Origin: an uncultured Saccharospirillaceae bacterium
Lineage (GTDB): Bacteria; Pseudomonadota; Gammaproteobacteria; Pseudomonadales; Oceanobacteraceae
Assembly: GCA_947499545.1 (NCBI GenBank)
Contig: CANMOZ010000001.1
Location: 558,001-622,000 of the forward strand
Direction: 5' to 3'
DNA length: 64,000 nucleotides
This document shows, in pieces, positions 18,407 through 27,461 of this stretch. Positions within the stretch are counted from its first letter, which is position 1, and each line of letters opens with the position of its first letter. A model generated the notes under the pieces. That model was not told where the DNA came from and ran no database searches. It saw nothing but the letters and a program-made list of their open reading frames with translations. The translations under genes and the position numbers were made by a program.

Positions 18407-19432
18407 TTACATTACTGAGTTCATTCCCCAACGACCCAAACCTCTATCGATATATTCTGTTCTTGCTCGAGAAATTCCTTTATTAGCTTGATCAAAGGTA
18501 ACCGTCAAAGCTGAGCTAGGAATATTGAAGAATGCACCGGTAACCGTTTTGACAGTTTCCTCACCAAATTCTGAGTTACCCCATACCAAACCTTCTTTTC
18601 CTTGAAATGATAAGAAAACACCTTCTGCTGGTTCAAAACTCCCATCATCAAGTTTTTTTCCTATTGGTATCGATCGATATTTAGATAATTCAAAACAAGT
18701 ATTTACCCAAAGCGCCTTGCAATTGGATGTTGTGACAGGAATGCCAGCAAAGTAAATTTTGTCACCGTTTGGAATTCCGATATGGGTTGCCCTGATATCA
18801 TCAGCACTTCCTTCAGGAGTAATAAGTTCTGCTTTAGAACGAACCCAATTGATGCTCCCGCTATTGGTTTTAATTTGTACATCAATATTACCGGTTAGCT
18901 GGTCTATATCACTTGACAGGATACCAATTGACTCACCAAATCCGAAACGAATACCAACCACTGCTTGCTTCCCTATAACGTCCTGGGTTGCGTACTCAAA
19001 GAACGGCCGGTTCATTTTAAATGGCTTGATTTCTCCAGATGGGCCAATATACCCTAATGCAAAGTTACGAAATGATATATCGGCAGGTAAACTTTCATTT
19101 GTTCGTTTATAGCGACCAAACTCCATCCTATCAACGTTTGTAATGGTCTCAATCTTTGCATTTAAAGTTATTCGAGTGAATTGGGTATCAACTCCAGATA
19201 GAGTGTTTTTATATTGGTCTAGAAGCAACAGTGATCGAGCTTGAACCATTCGCAAGTCTTGGTCGGCCAAGGTGGCAAGCTGAGCAAATGAATACTGTAC
19301 AGAGCAAATCCCACCAGAGAATACCGTAATAGCGATTACTCTACTTACGTTTATTTTATTAACCAAGGTAAGCAGCTCTTCGGTTTTAGAATTATGTAAA
19401 TTTGAAGCACATCCCCCCCTCAAACAAGACAC
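18407..19432 (-). CDS. Exported protein of unknown function, possibly DUF6160-like
   Basis: The open frame of 341 residues ends NSVM. A hydrophobic stretch, RVIAITVFSGGICSVQYSFA, looks like a signal peptide; the mature part would begin QLATLADQDL, similar to the LADxxLxxVxGQ start seen in DUF6160-type surface proteins. DIDQLTGNIDVQI fits repetitive beta structure. The start is uncertain: the GTG at 19432 has no ribosome-binding site, and a TTG at 19366 would place the signal peptide properly at the N-terminus. It lies upstream of the ops element in the same direction, and divergently from gcvT. No enzymatic motif is visible. Confidence 0.6.
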   Translation of the reverse strand: MSCLRGGCASNLHNSKTEELLTLVNKINVSRVIAITVFSGGICSVQYSFAQLATLADQDLRMVQARSLLLLDQYKNTLSGVDTQFTRITLNAKIETITNVDRMEFGRYKRTNESLPADISFRNFALGYIGPSGEIKPFKMNRPFFEYATQDVIGKQAVVGIRFGFGESIGILSSDIDQLTGNIDVQIKTNSGSINWVRSKAELITPEGSADDIRATHIGIPNGDKIYFAGIPVTTSNCKALWVNTCFELSKYRSIPIGKKLDDGSFEPAEGVFLSFQGKEGLVWGNSEFGEETVKTVTGAFFNIPSSALTVTFDQANKGISRARTEYIDRGLGRWGMNSVM

Positions 19433-19549
19433 AACAACGCCAATCTTTCATCAATATGTTCTTGATAAGCCAACCTAGTCCTTTTATGGCACGATGGCGC
19501 TAATATGCAAAATCGATGTCAAATGCAACAGCACACTAAAAAAATACCA

Positions 19550-19576
19550 TTGTTTTTTCTATCTAATGCGTATACT
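19550..19576 (+). promoter_or_regulatory. Possible sigma-70 promoter of the gcv operon
   Basis: TTGTTT at 19550-19555 and TATACT at 19571-19576 are separated by 15 bases, somewhat short of the optimum, and lie about 40 bases before the gcvT start. The -10 box is good and the -35 is weak. I saw no glycine-riboswitch features between this site and gcvT. Confidence 0.35.
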
Positions 19577-19616
19577 TTGCGCCTTTGTCACGCACGTTTC
19601 AAAGGAGCGGATGCTT

Positions 19617-20693
19617 GTGGATAAGACCCCTCTGTACACTCAGCATGTAGAAGCCGGCGCCAAAATGGTCGATTTTCATGGTTGGGAAATGCCCATTCAC
19701 TATGGTTCTCAAATCAAGGAGCATGAGGCTGTAAGAAGCCATGCTGGATTATTTGATGTATCCCACATGACCATTGTTGATATTCACGGCCCCGAATCTA
19801 AAGCCTTTCTTCAGTTTCTTCTGGCAAATGATGTAGATAAGCTTAAATCTCCTGGCAAAGCCCTTTATACAGCCTTACTAAACGAAGAAGGCGGTATTCT
19901 TGATGATCTTATCGTGTATCAACTGGACCCTGGGTATAGGCTGGTTGTTAATTGCGCAACCAAGGAGTCTGATCTTCGCTGGATGCAGGAGCATGCCTCT
20001 GATTTTGCGGTAGAAGTAAGGGAGCTAGACAATTTCGCTATGATTGCGATTCAGGGCCCCAAAGCAAGGGAGCTTACCTCGCAGGTGCTGCCTGAGCAAT
20101 CTGAACGCATTCAAACTCTGAAGCTATTTGAGGGCTTCGCTAAGGGACGTTGGTTTATTGCAAGAACAGGTTATACAGGGGAAGATGGCCTTGAAGTTAT
20201 GCTCCCTGCAAAGGATGCTTCAGACTTTTGGAGCCAACTGGTTAACAGTGGTATACAACCTTGCGGGCTTGGAGCACGTGATACCCTTAGACTGGAAGCT
20301 GGTCTTAATCTATACGGGACAGATATGGATGAGTCGGTAAGTCCTTTAGCATCCAATCTTGAATGGACCGTTGCTTGGGAGCCAGCAAGTCGTCATTTTC
20401 TTGGAAGAGAAGCCATAACGTCTGAAAAGGAAGCCGGAGTAAAACAAGTTCTAGTTGGCTTAGTCATAGATGAACGGGCCATCATGCGCTCTGGTCAGAA
20501 AGTGCTAATCAATGGCGAAGAAATTGGCATTATAACCAGCGGAACATTTTCCCCAACACTACAAAAGTCTATTGCTATGGCTCGTATTGAGAATACAGCA
20601 ACAGAAACAGTAGAAGTTGAAATTCGTGATAAGTCATTCAAGGCAAAGGTTGTAAAGCTGCCTTTTGTACGCAAAGGAAAAGCAACCTTTTAA
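19617..20693 (+). CDS. gcvT: Glycine cleavage system aminomethyltransferase (T protein)
   Basis: The protein begins DKTPLYTQHVEAGAKMVDFH after the start codon and has the GcvT signatures HYGSQIKEHEAVRSHAGLFD and YTGEDGLEVMLP with GLGARDTLRLEAGLNLYG. It transfers the methylene group from the aminomethyl-lipoyl arm of GcvH to tetrahydrofolate and releases ammonia. The start is chosen from the AAAGGAG at 19601-19607: the GTG at 19617 is nine bases away, whereas the in-frame ATG at 19611 is only three bases away. About 359 residues is normal. It is the first gene of the gcvT-gcvH-gcvP operon. Confidence 0.95.
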   Translation: MDKTPLYTQHVEAGAKMVDFHGWEMPIHYGSQIKEHEAVRSHAGLFDVSHMTIVDIHGPESKAFLQFLLANDVDKLKSPGKALYTALLNEEGGILDDLIVYQLDPGYRLVVNCATKESDLRWMQEHASDFAVEVRELDNFAMIAIQGPKARELTSQVLPEQSERIQTLKLFEGFAKGRWFIARTGYTGEDGLEVMLPAKDASDFWSQLVNSGIQPCGLGARDTLRLEAGLNLYGTDMDESVSPLASNLEWTVAWEPASRHFLGREAITSEKEAGVKQVLVGLVIDERAIMRSGQKVLINGEEIGIITSGTFSPTLQKSIAMARIENTATETVEVEIRDKSFKAKVVKLPFVRKGKATF

Positions 20694-20780
20694 TTAAGTC
20701 TCTCTTACAATTAATAGCTGAAAGGGATTAGTTTTCCTTTTAGCAAACCTCAAATTTTACATGCGTAATGAGGAAACGTT

Positions 20781-21164
20781 ATGAGCCAAATTCCAAAGAA
20801 TCTTAAATATACTCCCGCCCACGAGTGGGTTTTAGATGAGGGTGAGGGTGTATATGCCGTTGGCATTACTGACTTTGCTCAACAACAACTTGGTGATGTT
20901 GTTTTTATCGAATTGCCTGAAGTAGGTAGTACTATTCAATTAAATGACAGTATCGCCGTTGTAGAGTCTGTAAAAGCTGCCTCTGATGTATATGCGCCAC
21001 TAACTGGCGAAGTCGTTGCTGTTAATGAAAAATTAATTGATACTCCAGAAACCCTCAATAACGATCCATACCAGGAGGGTTGGTTTTTCAAGGTTAAGGC
21101 TACAAGTGATACTAACTTTGATCATTTACTTGATGCCGATGCTTACGAGCAAGAGTGTCAGTAG
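20781..21164 (+). CDS. gcvH: Glycine cleavage system H protein
   Basis: The 127-residue protein has the lipoyl-attachment motif VVESVKAASDVYAP with Lys65 as the expected lipoylated residue, and a C-terminal EGWFFKVK. H protein carries the aminomethyl intermediate between the P and T proteins and is reoxidised by the L protein. GAGGA lies just before the ATG. It is 87 bases after gcvT and 120 bases before gcvP. Family length and motifs match throughout. Confidence 0.97.
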   Translation: MSQIPKNLKYTPAHEWVLDEGEGVYAVGITDFAQQQLGDVVFIELPEVGSTIQLNDSIAVVESVKAASDVYAPLTGEVVAVNEKLIDTPETLNNDPYQEGWFFKVKATSDTNFDHLLDADAYEQECQ

Positions 21165-21180
21165 TACCAACCAGCAAACC

Positions 21181-21223
21181 TACACTGGTGATGTTTGAAA
21201 AACGCTCATGTATCACTGGTGTA
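21181..21223 (+). other. Intercistronic RNA hairpin between gcvH and gcvP
   Basis: TACACTGGTGAT at 21181-21192 and ATCACTGGTGTA at 21212-21223 can form a 12-base-pair RNA stem with two G-U pairs and a 19-base loop. No T run follows, so it is not a normal terminator. It could stabilise or mark processing of the gcvTH part of the transcript. Confidence 0.5.
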
Positions 21224-21284
21224 GAGAGTCTAAATACAAACCAACCATTCTCCAGTTACGATCGATTCTCTTGAGGGTTCTCAC

Positions 21285-24167
21285 ATGACGATGGATCAAT
21301 CTCTTCATCAACTCGAACATAAAAATGCATTTGCTGAACGTCATATAGGGCTGAAAGAGCATGATATCCAAGCTATGTTAGCTGCTCTGGAGTTAGGTTC
21401 TTTAGACGAATTAACGTCGCAAATCATTCCTGCTGATATTTTAGAAACGCCCTTTCTCTCAATTGGGCCTGGCATGCGCGAAGAGGATGCGCTTGCATAC
21501 TTAAAGACACTTGCAAAGCAAAACGTCATTTGTAAAAACTATATCGGACTTGGTTATCATGATACTTTAATGCCTGCCGTTATTCAGCGCAACGTATTAG
21601 AAAATCCAGGTTGGTATACGGCCTACACTCCCTATCAAGCCGAAATTGCACAAGGACGATTAGAAGCTTTATTAAATTTTCAGCAAATGGTCATTGATTT
21701 AACTGGATTAGAAATTGCAAACGCTTCATTGCTAGATGAGGCGACCGCAGCAGCGGAAGCAATGGCAATGTCCAAACGCTGCAGTAAAAATACATCAAAT
21801 GCTTATTTTGTTGACGAGAAGATTCTTCCTCAATCTTTAGATGTTGTGAAAACTCGAGCAGAACATTTTGGTTTTGAATTAATTATTGGTCCTGCTACAG
21901 ATGCTATGAATCATCATGTTTTTGGTGCTTTATTTCAGTATCCTAGCTATGAAGGTTCGATAGACGATTTACACGATATTGTTTATGCTTTACATGAAAA
22001 GCAATCTCTCATTACCTTTGCTACTGATTTAATGGCTCTGGCATTGATTAAATCCCCTGGTGAAATAGGTGCTGACATTGCCATTGGTAATGCTCAGCGT
22101 TTCGGTGTTCCGCTTGGTTTTGGTGGGCCGCATGCTGCCTTCTTTGCTACCCTAGATCAACATAAGAGATCGGTTCCAGGTCGAATCATTGGTGTTTCAA
22201 AAGATGCTCACGGACGCCCTGCTTTACGCATGGCATTACAAACTCGAGAGCAGCATATTCGTCGTGAAAAAGCAAACAGCAATATTTGCACTGCACAGGC
22301 TCTACTGGCTAATTTATCAAGTTTTTATGCCGTTTATCATGGACCAATTGGCATTCATCGAATTGCTTCGCGCATTCATCGATATACCTGCATTTTAGCT
22401 GAAGCTTTAATCAGCAAAGGTCTACAACTTAAACATAACACAGCTTTTGATACCTTAACCATAGAAACAGATCAGCTAGAATCAATTAAAGCAAGAGCCG
22501 AATTGGCTAACATTAATTTACGTATTGATTCAAAAACCCAACTAGGGCTTTCTTTAAGCGAATTAACTCAACGTTCGGACTTAGATGAGCTGATTGAAAT
22601 CATTACAGGAAGCACTTCTAATATCGATTGGGACATTCAAGAGAAAGGTGTAGCTGACAATTTCTCAATCAAGATACCTGACAACCTGGTACGTACATCT
22701 TCGTATTTAGAACATCCAGTATTTCAACAACACCATAGCGAACATGAAATGTTGCGCTATATGAAGTCTCTAGAAAATAAAGATCTATCTTTGAATCACA
22801 GCATGATTTCCTTAGGTTCCTGCACCATGAAATTAAATGCGACTTCAGAGATGATTCCTATCAGCTGGCCTGAATTTGCTTCTATCCATCCTTTTGCACC
22901 AAAAAATCAAACCCGTGGTTATGAGAAAATGATTAAGGAGTTGGAGGGATTCTTAAAAGACATCACAGGATTTGACGCTATTTGCATGCAGCCCAATTCG
23001 GGAGCCCAAGGGGAATATGCTGGCTTGCTTGCAATAAAGGCTTATCTTAAATCGAAAGGTCAAGAGAATCGAAATATTTGCTTGATTCCCAAATCGGCAC
23101 ATGGCACAAATCCAGCCTCTGCTCAAATGGCAGGGTTAAAAGTTGTTGTCGTCAATTGTGATGAACAAGGTAATATTGACCTTATTGATCTTGATAAAAA
23201 GTTGTCGGAACATTCTCAAGCGCTTGCTTGTATCATGGTCACATACCCTTCAACGCATGGTGTTTTTGAACCCGGGATTAAAACTATTTGCGATAAGGTC
23301 CATGATCATGGCGGTCAAGTGTACATGGACGGTGCCAATCTAAATGCTCTAGTAGGCATCACTCGAGCTGCAGCCATGGGTGCTGATGTTTCACACATCA
23401 ACCTTCATAAGACCTTTGCAATTCCACATGGCGGCGGCGGTCCTGGGATGGGTCCAATTGGTGTAAAAGAGCACCTATCTCCATTCATAGCCAATCATAG
23501 TGTACGCCCCATTGAAGGAAGTTCTGAAGGGCAAGGATCTGTTTCCGCAGCACCATTTGGAAGTGCTGGCATATTACCCATCTCTTGGATGTATATCCGT
23601 ATGATGGGGGCTGAAGGATTACGGAAAGCGACCCAAACAGCTCTTTTAAGTGCCAATTATATTGCCCACTCTCTTAAAACCTTTTTCCCTATTTTATATA
23701 CGGGTATGAATCATCGAGTTGCGCACGAGTGCATTTTGGATTTACGACCTTTCAAACAAAGCGCAGGGATAACCGAAGTTGATATTGCCAAGCGATTAAT
23801 GGACTATGGCTTTCATGCTCCAACCATGTCATTCCCCGTTGCGGGTACCTTTATGGTTGAACCCACCGAAAGTGAACCTAAGCGAGAAATTGACCGCTTC
23901 ATTTCCGCTATGCGTGCTATTCACCATGAAATCAAACAAGTCGAGTCAGGAAGCTGGGATTTAAGTGATAACCCACTGACACAGGCACCCCATACCTTAC
24001 AGGATCTTAACCAATCCTGGACACATGCTTACTCGGTTTCACAAGGGTGCTTCCCATCCCCTGAAACAATCCATAATAAATTTTGGCCGTCTGTGAAACG
24101 TGTCGATGATGTGTATGGAGACCGCAATCTAATGTGTTCCTGCCCACCACTGGATGCCTACGTATAG
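21285..24167 (+). CDS. gcvP: Glycine dehydrogenase (decarboxylating), P protein
   Basis: The 960-residue protein is the full-length single-chain P protein. It has the N-terminal [15 protein letters not shown], the middle [13 protein letters not shown], and the PLP-lysine motif [19 protein letters not shown] with the Schiff-base lysine near residue 709. It decarboxylates glycine and passes the aminomethyl group to GcvH. The first ATG has a GAGGG six bases upstream; a second in-frame ATG follows two codons later. The order T-H-P is common in gammaproteobacteria. The L protein gene is not in the window, as usual. Confidence 0.97.
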   Translation: MTMDQSLHQLEHKNAFAERHIGLKEHDIQAMLAALELGSLDELTSQIIPADILETPFLSIGPGMREEDALAYLKTLAKQNVICKNYIGLGYHDTLMPAVIQRNVLENPGWYTAYTPYQAEIAQGRLEALLNFQQMVIDLTGLEIANASLLDEATAAAEAMAMSKRCSKNTSNAYFVDEKILPQSLDVVKTRAEHFGFELIIGPATDAMNHHVFGALFQYPSYEGSIDDLHDIVYALHEKQSLITFATDLMALALIKSPGEIGADIAIGNAQRFGVPLGFGGPHAAFFATLDQHKRSVPGRIIGVSKDAHGRPALRMALQTREQHIRREKANSNICTAQALLANLSSFYAVYHGPIGIHRIASRIHRYTCILAEALISKGLQLKHNTAFDTLTIETDQLESIKARAELANINLRIDSKTQLGLSLSELTQRSDLDELIEIITGSTSNIDWDIQEKGVADNFSIKIPDNLVRTSSYLEHPVFQQHHSEHEMLRYMKSLENKDLSLNHSMISLGSCTMKLNATSEMIPISWPEFASIHPFAPKNQTRGYEKMIKELEGFLKDITGFDAICMQPNSGAQGEYAGLLAIKAYLKSKGQENRNICLIPKSAHGTNPASAQMAGLKVVVVNCDEQGNIDLIDLDKKLSEHSQALACIMVTYPSTHGVFEPGIKTICDKVHDHGGQVYMDGANLNALVGITRAAAMGADVSHINLHKTFAIPHGGGGPGMGPIGVKEHLSPFIANHSVRPIEGSSEGQGSVSAAPFGSAGILPISWMYIRMMGAEGLRKATQTALLSANYIAHSLKTFFPILYTGMNHRVAHECILDLRPFKQSAGITEVDIAKRLMDYGFHAPTMSFPVAGTFMVEPTESEPKREIDRFISAMRAIHHEIKQVESGSWDLSDNPLTQAPHTLQDLNQSWTHAYSVSQGCFPSPETIHNKFWPSVKRVDDVYGDRNLMCSCPPLDAYV

Positions 24168-24230
24168 AGACGAATTATATACGCCTAAAGATGTTATTTA
24201 GCCTCTTCATAGAGGCTATGTAACAGTTAA

Positions 24231-24262
24231 TAAAGAGGTGTCACTTTGATGCCTCTTTTTAT
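24231..24262 (+). terminator. Rho-independent terminator of the gcv operon
   Basis: AAAGAGG and CCTCTTT form a 7-bp stem, extended by TCA/TGA pairs across a small internal loop, and run directly into a T-rich tail. A second hairpin (GCCTCT and AGAGGC, 24201-24216) precedes it. The position is about 65 bases after the gcvP stop. Confidence 0.78.
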
Positions 24263-24409
24263 TGATCATGAATATAAACAAACGTTATCAGGTTCGCATT
24301 ACGCTCATTCACAGCGGGATACCCTACAGTAGAGATTTACCGACATATCTTTTGAATAGCTTGACTAATATTTTTTTCATTAGAACGATTTATCTAGTGG
24401 AAATTGATT

Positions 24410-25132
24410 ATGTCACGTTTAACTTCCATCAGTGTTAGCCTCCTCTTCATTGTTTTGGGTTTATACATTCTAAAAACTGAAACAAACATCAATAATTCTC
24501 GACATTTTCAAGGCAGTTCCACTGACCTGAATTCAGAAAGAGAACCCATTCTTAAAACCACACCTCACAATCTAGGCAACAATATAGATTTCAAGCCTCA
24601 AGACAAAAACTCAACACCTCAAATAAGCTCATCGAAACCTAATAATACGGATCTATATGTCAAGCGCTTGGATAATGCACAACGTCTATGGAGACACCAG
24701 TCATCTGTTGAGGTTGGTGATGATGGTATTAAAAGATATCAACTTCTTTCAGAAAAAAGTTTACTCAATGATCTGAATATCAATCAACGTATAGAAATAG
24801 AACTTCCAGACCTCAACCTAACCGCGGAAGCTCAACTTCTAGAGCACTACAACGTACTGAATAAAGTGGATATTTGGAAAGGCCCAATCGTTAATTTAGG
24901 ACAACATGACAACATCACTCTCGCTAAGGGTACCTTACAGACACATATCATCATAACAACCGAATACGGTACTTTCTCTGGTTATATCGATAACGAAACC
25001 GGTGAAACGTCGCTGGTCAATGAAAATGATGCAAATCCAGGCATTGGCCATGAATCAGACTTTATTCATGGCGAAAAGGAAGATCATGAATCTCTGTCAC
25101 CCACACCTAAGGAGTTAAACCAGTCTTTTTAA
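24410..25132 (+). CDS. Membrane-anchored or exported propeptide-like protein of the adjacent metalloprotease
   Basis: About 240 residues starting at an ATG; an upstream TTG at 24404 is in frame but offers no better ribosome site. The N-terminus has a hydrophobic stretch ISVSLLFIVLGLYIL, either an uncleaved anchor or a signal peptide, followed by a polar low-complexity linker. The second half (RIEIELPDLNLTAEAQLLEH, then FSGYIDNETGETSLVN) resembles the propeptide strands that precede the catalytic domain within single bacterial reprolysin-like proteins. The protease gene starts 34 bases downstream and lacks such a region. Its role as a separate chaperone or inhibitor is inferred. Confidence 0.6.
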   Translation: MSRLTSISVSLLFIVLGLYILKTETNINNSRHFQGSSTDLNSEREPILKTTPHNLGNNIDFKPQDKNSTPQISSSKPNNTDLYVKRLDNAQRLWRHQSSVEVGDDGIKRYQLLSEKSLLNDLNINQRIEIELPDLNLTAEAQLLEHYNVLNKVDIWKGPIVNLGQHDNITLAKGTLQTHIIITTEYGTFSGYIDNETGETSLVNENDANPGIGHESDFIHGEKEDHESLSPTPKELNQSF

Positions 25133-25166
25133 ATTCACGGCTCACTGATAATGATGAGGTTGTAAA

Positions 25167-26765
25167 ATGAAATCTATATACCCCCTACTCATTGGAACGG
25201 CGTTATTCCTTCCATTCGAATCAAAAGCAGTGGAAACATTGGATGTGATGGTGGTGTACTCAAACACTGCTCAAGAACACAAAAATGGCAAAGATATGGC
25301 CGCAAGAGTTGCGGCTTCAATCGAGTATACAAACCAAGCTTACCAAAACAGTCGTGCCAACATTCGCCTCAGGCTCGTTAAACTCCAAAAGGTTAATGGT
25401 TATGATGGCAATCTGACCAGTAATGATTTAAGTCGACTCAAAAGTGACAGCCAAGTTAAACAATGGAGAGAGGATTCTGGTGCCGATTTTGTTGCCCTCT
25501 ACGGTGCATCAAATCAGTGGTGCGGTATTGGATATGTTCCTCCAGGTGACTCAAATACCGGCCGTTTCTATAGCAACGCTCCTTCTCTAGCCTACAGCAT
25601 CACTGCTATTAATTGTGGTCATGTCACCTTTGCACACGAACTAGGGCACAATATGGGATTAGGTCATTCCAATGCTCAAAATAGCTCAGGTGGTATTTGG
25701 CGCTGGGCTCGTGGCCATGGAGAGTACGGAATATTTGTTACCATTATGGGTTATCAAAGCGCTTTTGGGTATCCCGATCGAGTTCCATATTTTTCTAATC
25801 CGGATATTTCTGAATGCAAAGGAAGGCCTTGTGGAGTACCCATTGGACAGCCAGACGAAGCCAATGCAGTCGAAGCACTCAATCGTGTTGCCACTCAGTT
25901 AGCTGATTTTAGAGAAAGCAAATCCACTCCAGGAGGTAAGTTTCAGTATCTTGTTAATGCCAATCAGCAATGCATTGGTATTGATCCAGGCGCCTCTGGC
26001 TTGATCCCGGTTGCCTGTGAATCTGACGATACTTTGCAATGGCGATTAGATGACAAAGGTCAGCTTGTCAATAAAGCTTATCCGGATTACTGTGCCGATC
26101 CTGGAAATAATATTGAAAATTACTCACCGCTTTACATAACCAGTTGTGGGCAAGGATCACATCAACAATGGCGTCAATCAGGATCATCCTTAGTGAATGT
26201 AAAAAATACAAAATTACTACTGACTGTTGATGCTCAATACCGAAATCTGGTTGTAACATATTCAAATGGTGATAATGGGCAGAAATGGATGTTCACTGAT
26301 ACCGTACCAGGAGGTCCAGGTAATAATGATATTATCTACAATTTTGAAACCTCGCTTGATGGCTGGAATGCTATCTATAATGGTTCTACTCAGAGAAGTA
26401 ATCAACGCGCATCAGAAGGAAGGTACAGTGCTCTGAACAGTAGTCGTGACTATTGGTATTCAGGTATGGGGTTAGATATTACAAAGCTTTTAAAACCCAA
26501 CACCTCTTATAAACTAACATTTGATGCTTTTATTGAGGGTTCTGGGAATCAAACTATTGATGTTCGTATTTTAAGCAAAGATAGTAGTGGATGGAAATGG
26601 AGCAATGTCTATAGGCAGGGAGTTGATAGCGGAGCTTGGAAATCACATCAAGCTACTTTAAAATTTAATGCTGATGCAAATAGCTTAGACCAAGCTACAT
26701 TAATGATATTTGGACCTAATGCTGGAATTAATTTCAGTATTGATCAAATGATCATTAAAGAGTAA
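25167..26765 (+). CDS. Secreted reprolysin-like zinc metalloprotease with lectin and carbohydrate-binding domains
   Basis: A signal peptide (residues 1-21, ending SKA) is followed directly by a catalytic domain (about 22-250) with the zinc motif HELGHNMGLGH starting at residue 157 and a Met-turn TIMGYQ. A ricin-B-type lectin region spans about 255-380, with QWR and QKW repeats. The C-terminal 140 residues, beginning NFETSLDGWNAIYN, look like a CBM4_9-type carbohydrate-binding module. No propeptide is present in this chain. It should be exported by Sec and then leave the cell, perhaps by type II secretion. The target may be glycoprotein, given two sugar-binding modules. GAGG lies seven bases before the ATG. 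Confidence 0.88.
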   Translation: MKSIYPLLIGTALFLPFESKAVETLDVMVVYSNTAQEHKNGKDMAARVAASIEYTNQAYQNSRANIRLRLVKLQKVNGYDGNLTSNDLSRLKSDSQVKQWREDSGADFVALYGASNQWCGIGYVPPGDSNTGRFYSNAPSLAYSITAINCGHVTFAHELGHNMGLGHSNAQNSSGGIWRWARGHGEYGIFVTIMGYQSAFGYPDRVPYFSNPDISECKGRPCGVPIGQPDEANAVEALNRVATQLADFRESKSTPGGKFQYLVNANQQCIGIDPGASGLIPVACESDDTLQWRLDDKGQLVNKAYPDYCADPGNNIENYSPLYITSCGQGSHQQWRQSGSSLVNVKNTKLLLTVDAQYRNLVVTYSNGDNGQKWMFTDTVPGGPGNNDIIYNFETSLDGWNAIYNGSTQRSNQRASEGRYSALNSSRDYWYSGMGLDITKLLKPNTSYKLTFDAFIEGSGNQTIDVRILSKDSSGWKWSNVYRQGVDSGAWKSHQATLKFNADANSLDQATLMIFGPNAGINFSIDQMIIKE

Positions 26766-26779
26766 GGTCCAGATTGAAC

Positions 26780-26805
26780 AAAAAAAAGGGCGCCCAAAGG
26801 CGCCC
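26780..26805 (-). terminator. Strong intrinsic terminator oriented on the minus strand
   Basis: GGGCGCC and GGCGCCC form a perfect 7-bp GC-rich stem with a 4-base loop. On the minus strand it is followed by eight T residues; on the plus strand it is followed by A residues. It lies between two plus-strand genes, so it implies a minus-strand transcript. Confidence 0.75.
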
Positions 26806-26967
26806 AAAAAATATAATCATAAACGAGGCCATACTAAATGGGTATGGCCAAACCCCATCAGAAAAAAGAGCAATGCTCTCCCACACTCCGAAGGTCTCCC
26901 ACAAGACCCTTGGATGTGGTGCATTATGCTAAAAGCGATTCTTCATTTCAAAGTAGTCATTAAGGGT
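26781..26967 (-). ncRNA. Candidate structured small RNA
   Basis: No reading frame of note is present, but the minus strand has a run of hairpins. GGTCT and AGACC lie near 26908-26893, AGAGCATTGCTCT followed by a T run near 26879-26861, and GGCCATAC and GTATGGCC (perfect 8-bp stem) near 26849-26827. The GC-rich terminator with eight T residues closes it. A promoter-like pair lies just upstream. The first T-run hairpin could end a short form of about 105 bases, with the second giving about 185 bases. Three GGA motifs, two of them as GTGGGAG, sit in or near loops, which might bind a CsrA-type protein. No known family was recognised. Confidence 0.5.
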
Positions 26968-26973
26968 CATTGC

Positions 26974-27000
26974 ATAGTACCCAGTATTTAATAGCGTCAA
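26974..27000 (-). promoter_or_regulatory. Promoter-like boxes for the candidate small RNA
   Basis: On the minus strand, TTGACG (27000-26995) and TACTAT (26979-26974) are 15 bases apart. The -35 is near consensus, the spacing is short. Transcription would start near 26967. Confidence 0.4.
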
Positions 27001-27009
27001 TGCGGGCTA

Positions 27010-27461
27010 TAGAGAGAGATTATCCTTTAGAAAGCAAATATGGCTGTTGCTAACTCTTTAGTATCGTTTGTCTTATTCAACAATAGCAGAGGTAAGAAGC
27101 CCAATTAACATTTATCTTACATCCATGTAAGATATTGCTTACATAGGCATCCGACAATCTCATCGAACAAAAACGCCATGGCTTTATTTCGTTTCGATTG
27201 AGTGAGGTTTCAAAGCAATTTTCAATCTACTTTGACGCATTAGATCCACGAATACTCTACTAAATATGCAAGCATATGATCAATATTGCCAACCTATAAA
27301 GCCATATTGCAATGCACCTAGACCTAATGCTACTAAATCCTTTAGCATCTTAGTCTTAAAAAGAAGACTTTAGATTCCTAATTTAGATAACCAACAACTC
27401 CAATTGGAAAAAATTGCATATAGCAATTTGAATATTCAATTAAAATAAAAAAGGCGACCTT
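27010..27461. other. Gene-free stretch upstream of mbnP with palindromes
   Basis: No coding frame stands out. TATCTTACA and TGTAAGATA form a perfect 9-bp inverted repeat around TCCA at 27113-27134, and a third CTTACA half-site lies at 27138-27143; this is operator-like. Nearer the gene (about 27430-27441) there is a 12-base palindrome TTGAATATTCAA. The rest is AT-rich. Confidence 0.5.

Noticed and set aside
19433-19616. Possible glycine riboswitch upstream of gcvT
   Set aside because: The leader is short and none of the conserved aptamer segments is visible.
26788-26805. Terminator of the metalloprotease gene on the plus strand
   Set aside because: The hairpin is followed by A, not T, on that strand; its T run is on the minus strand.
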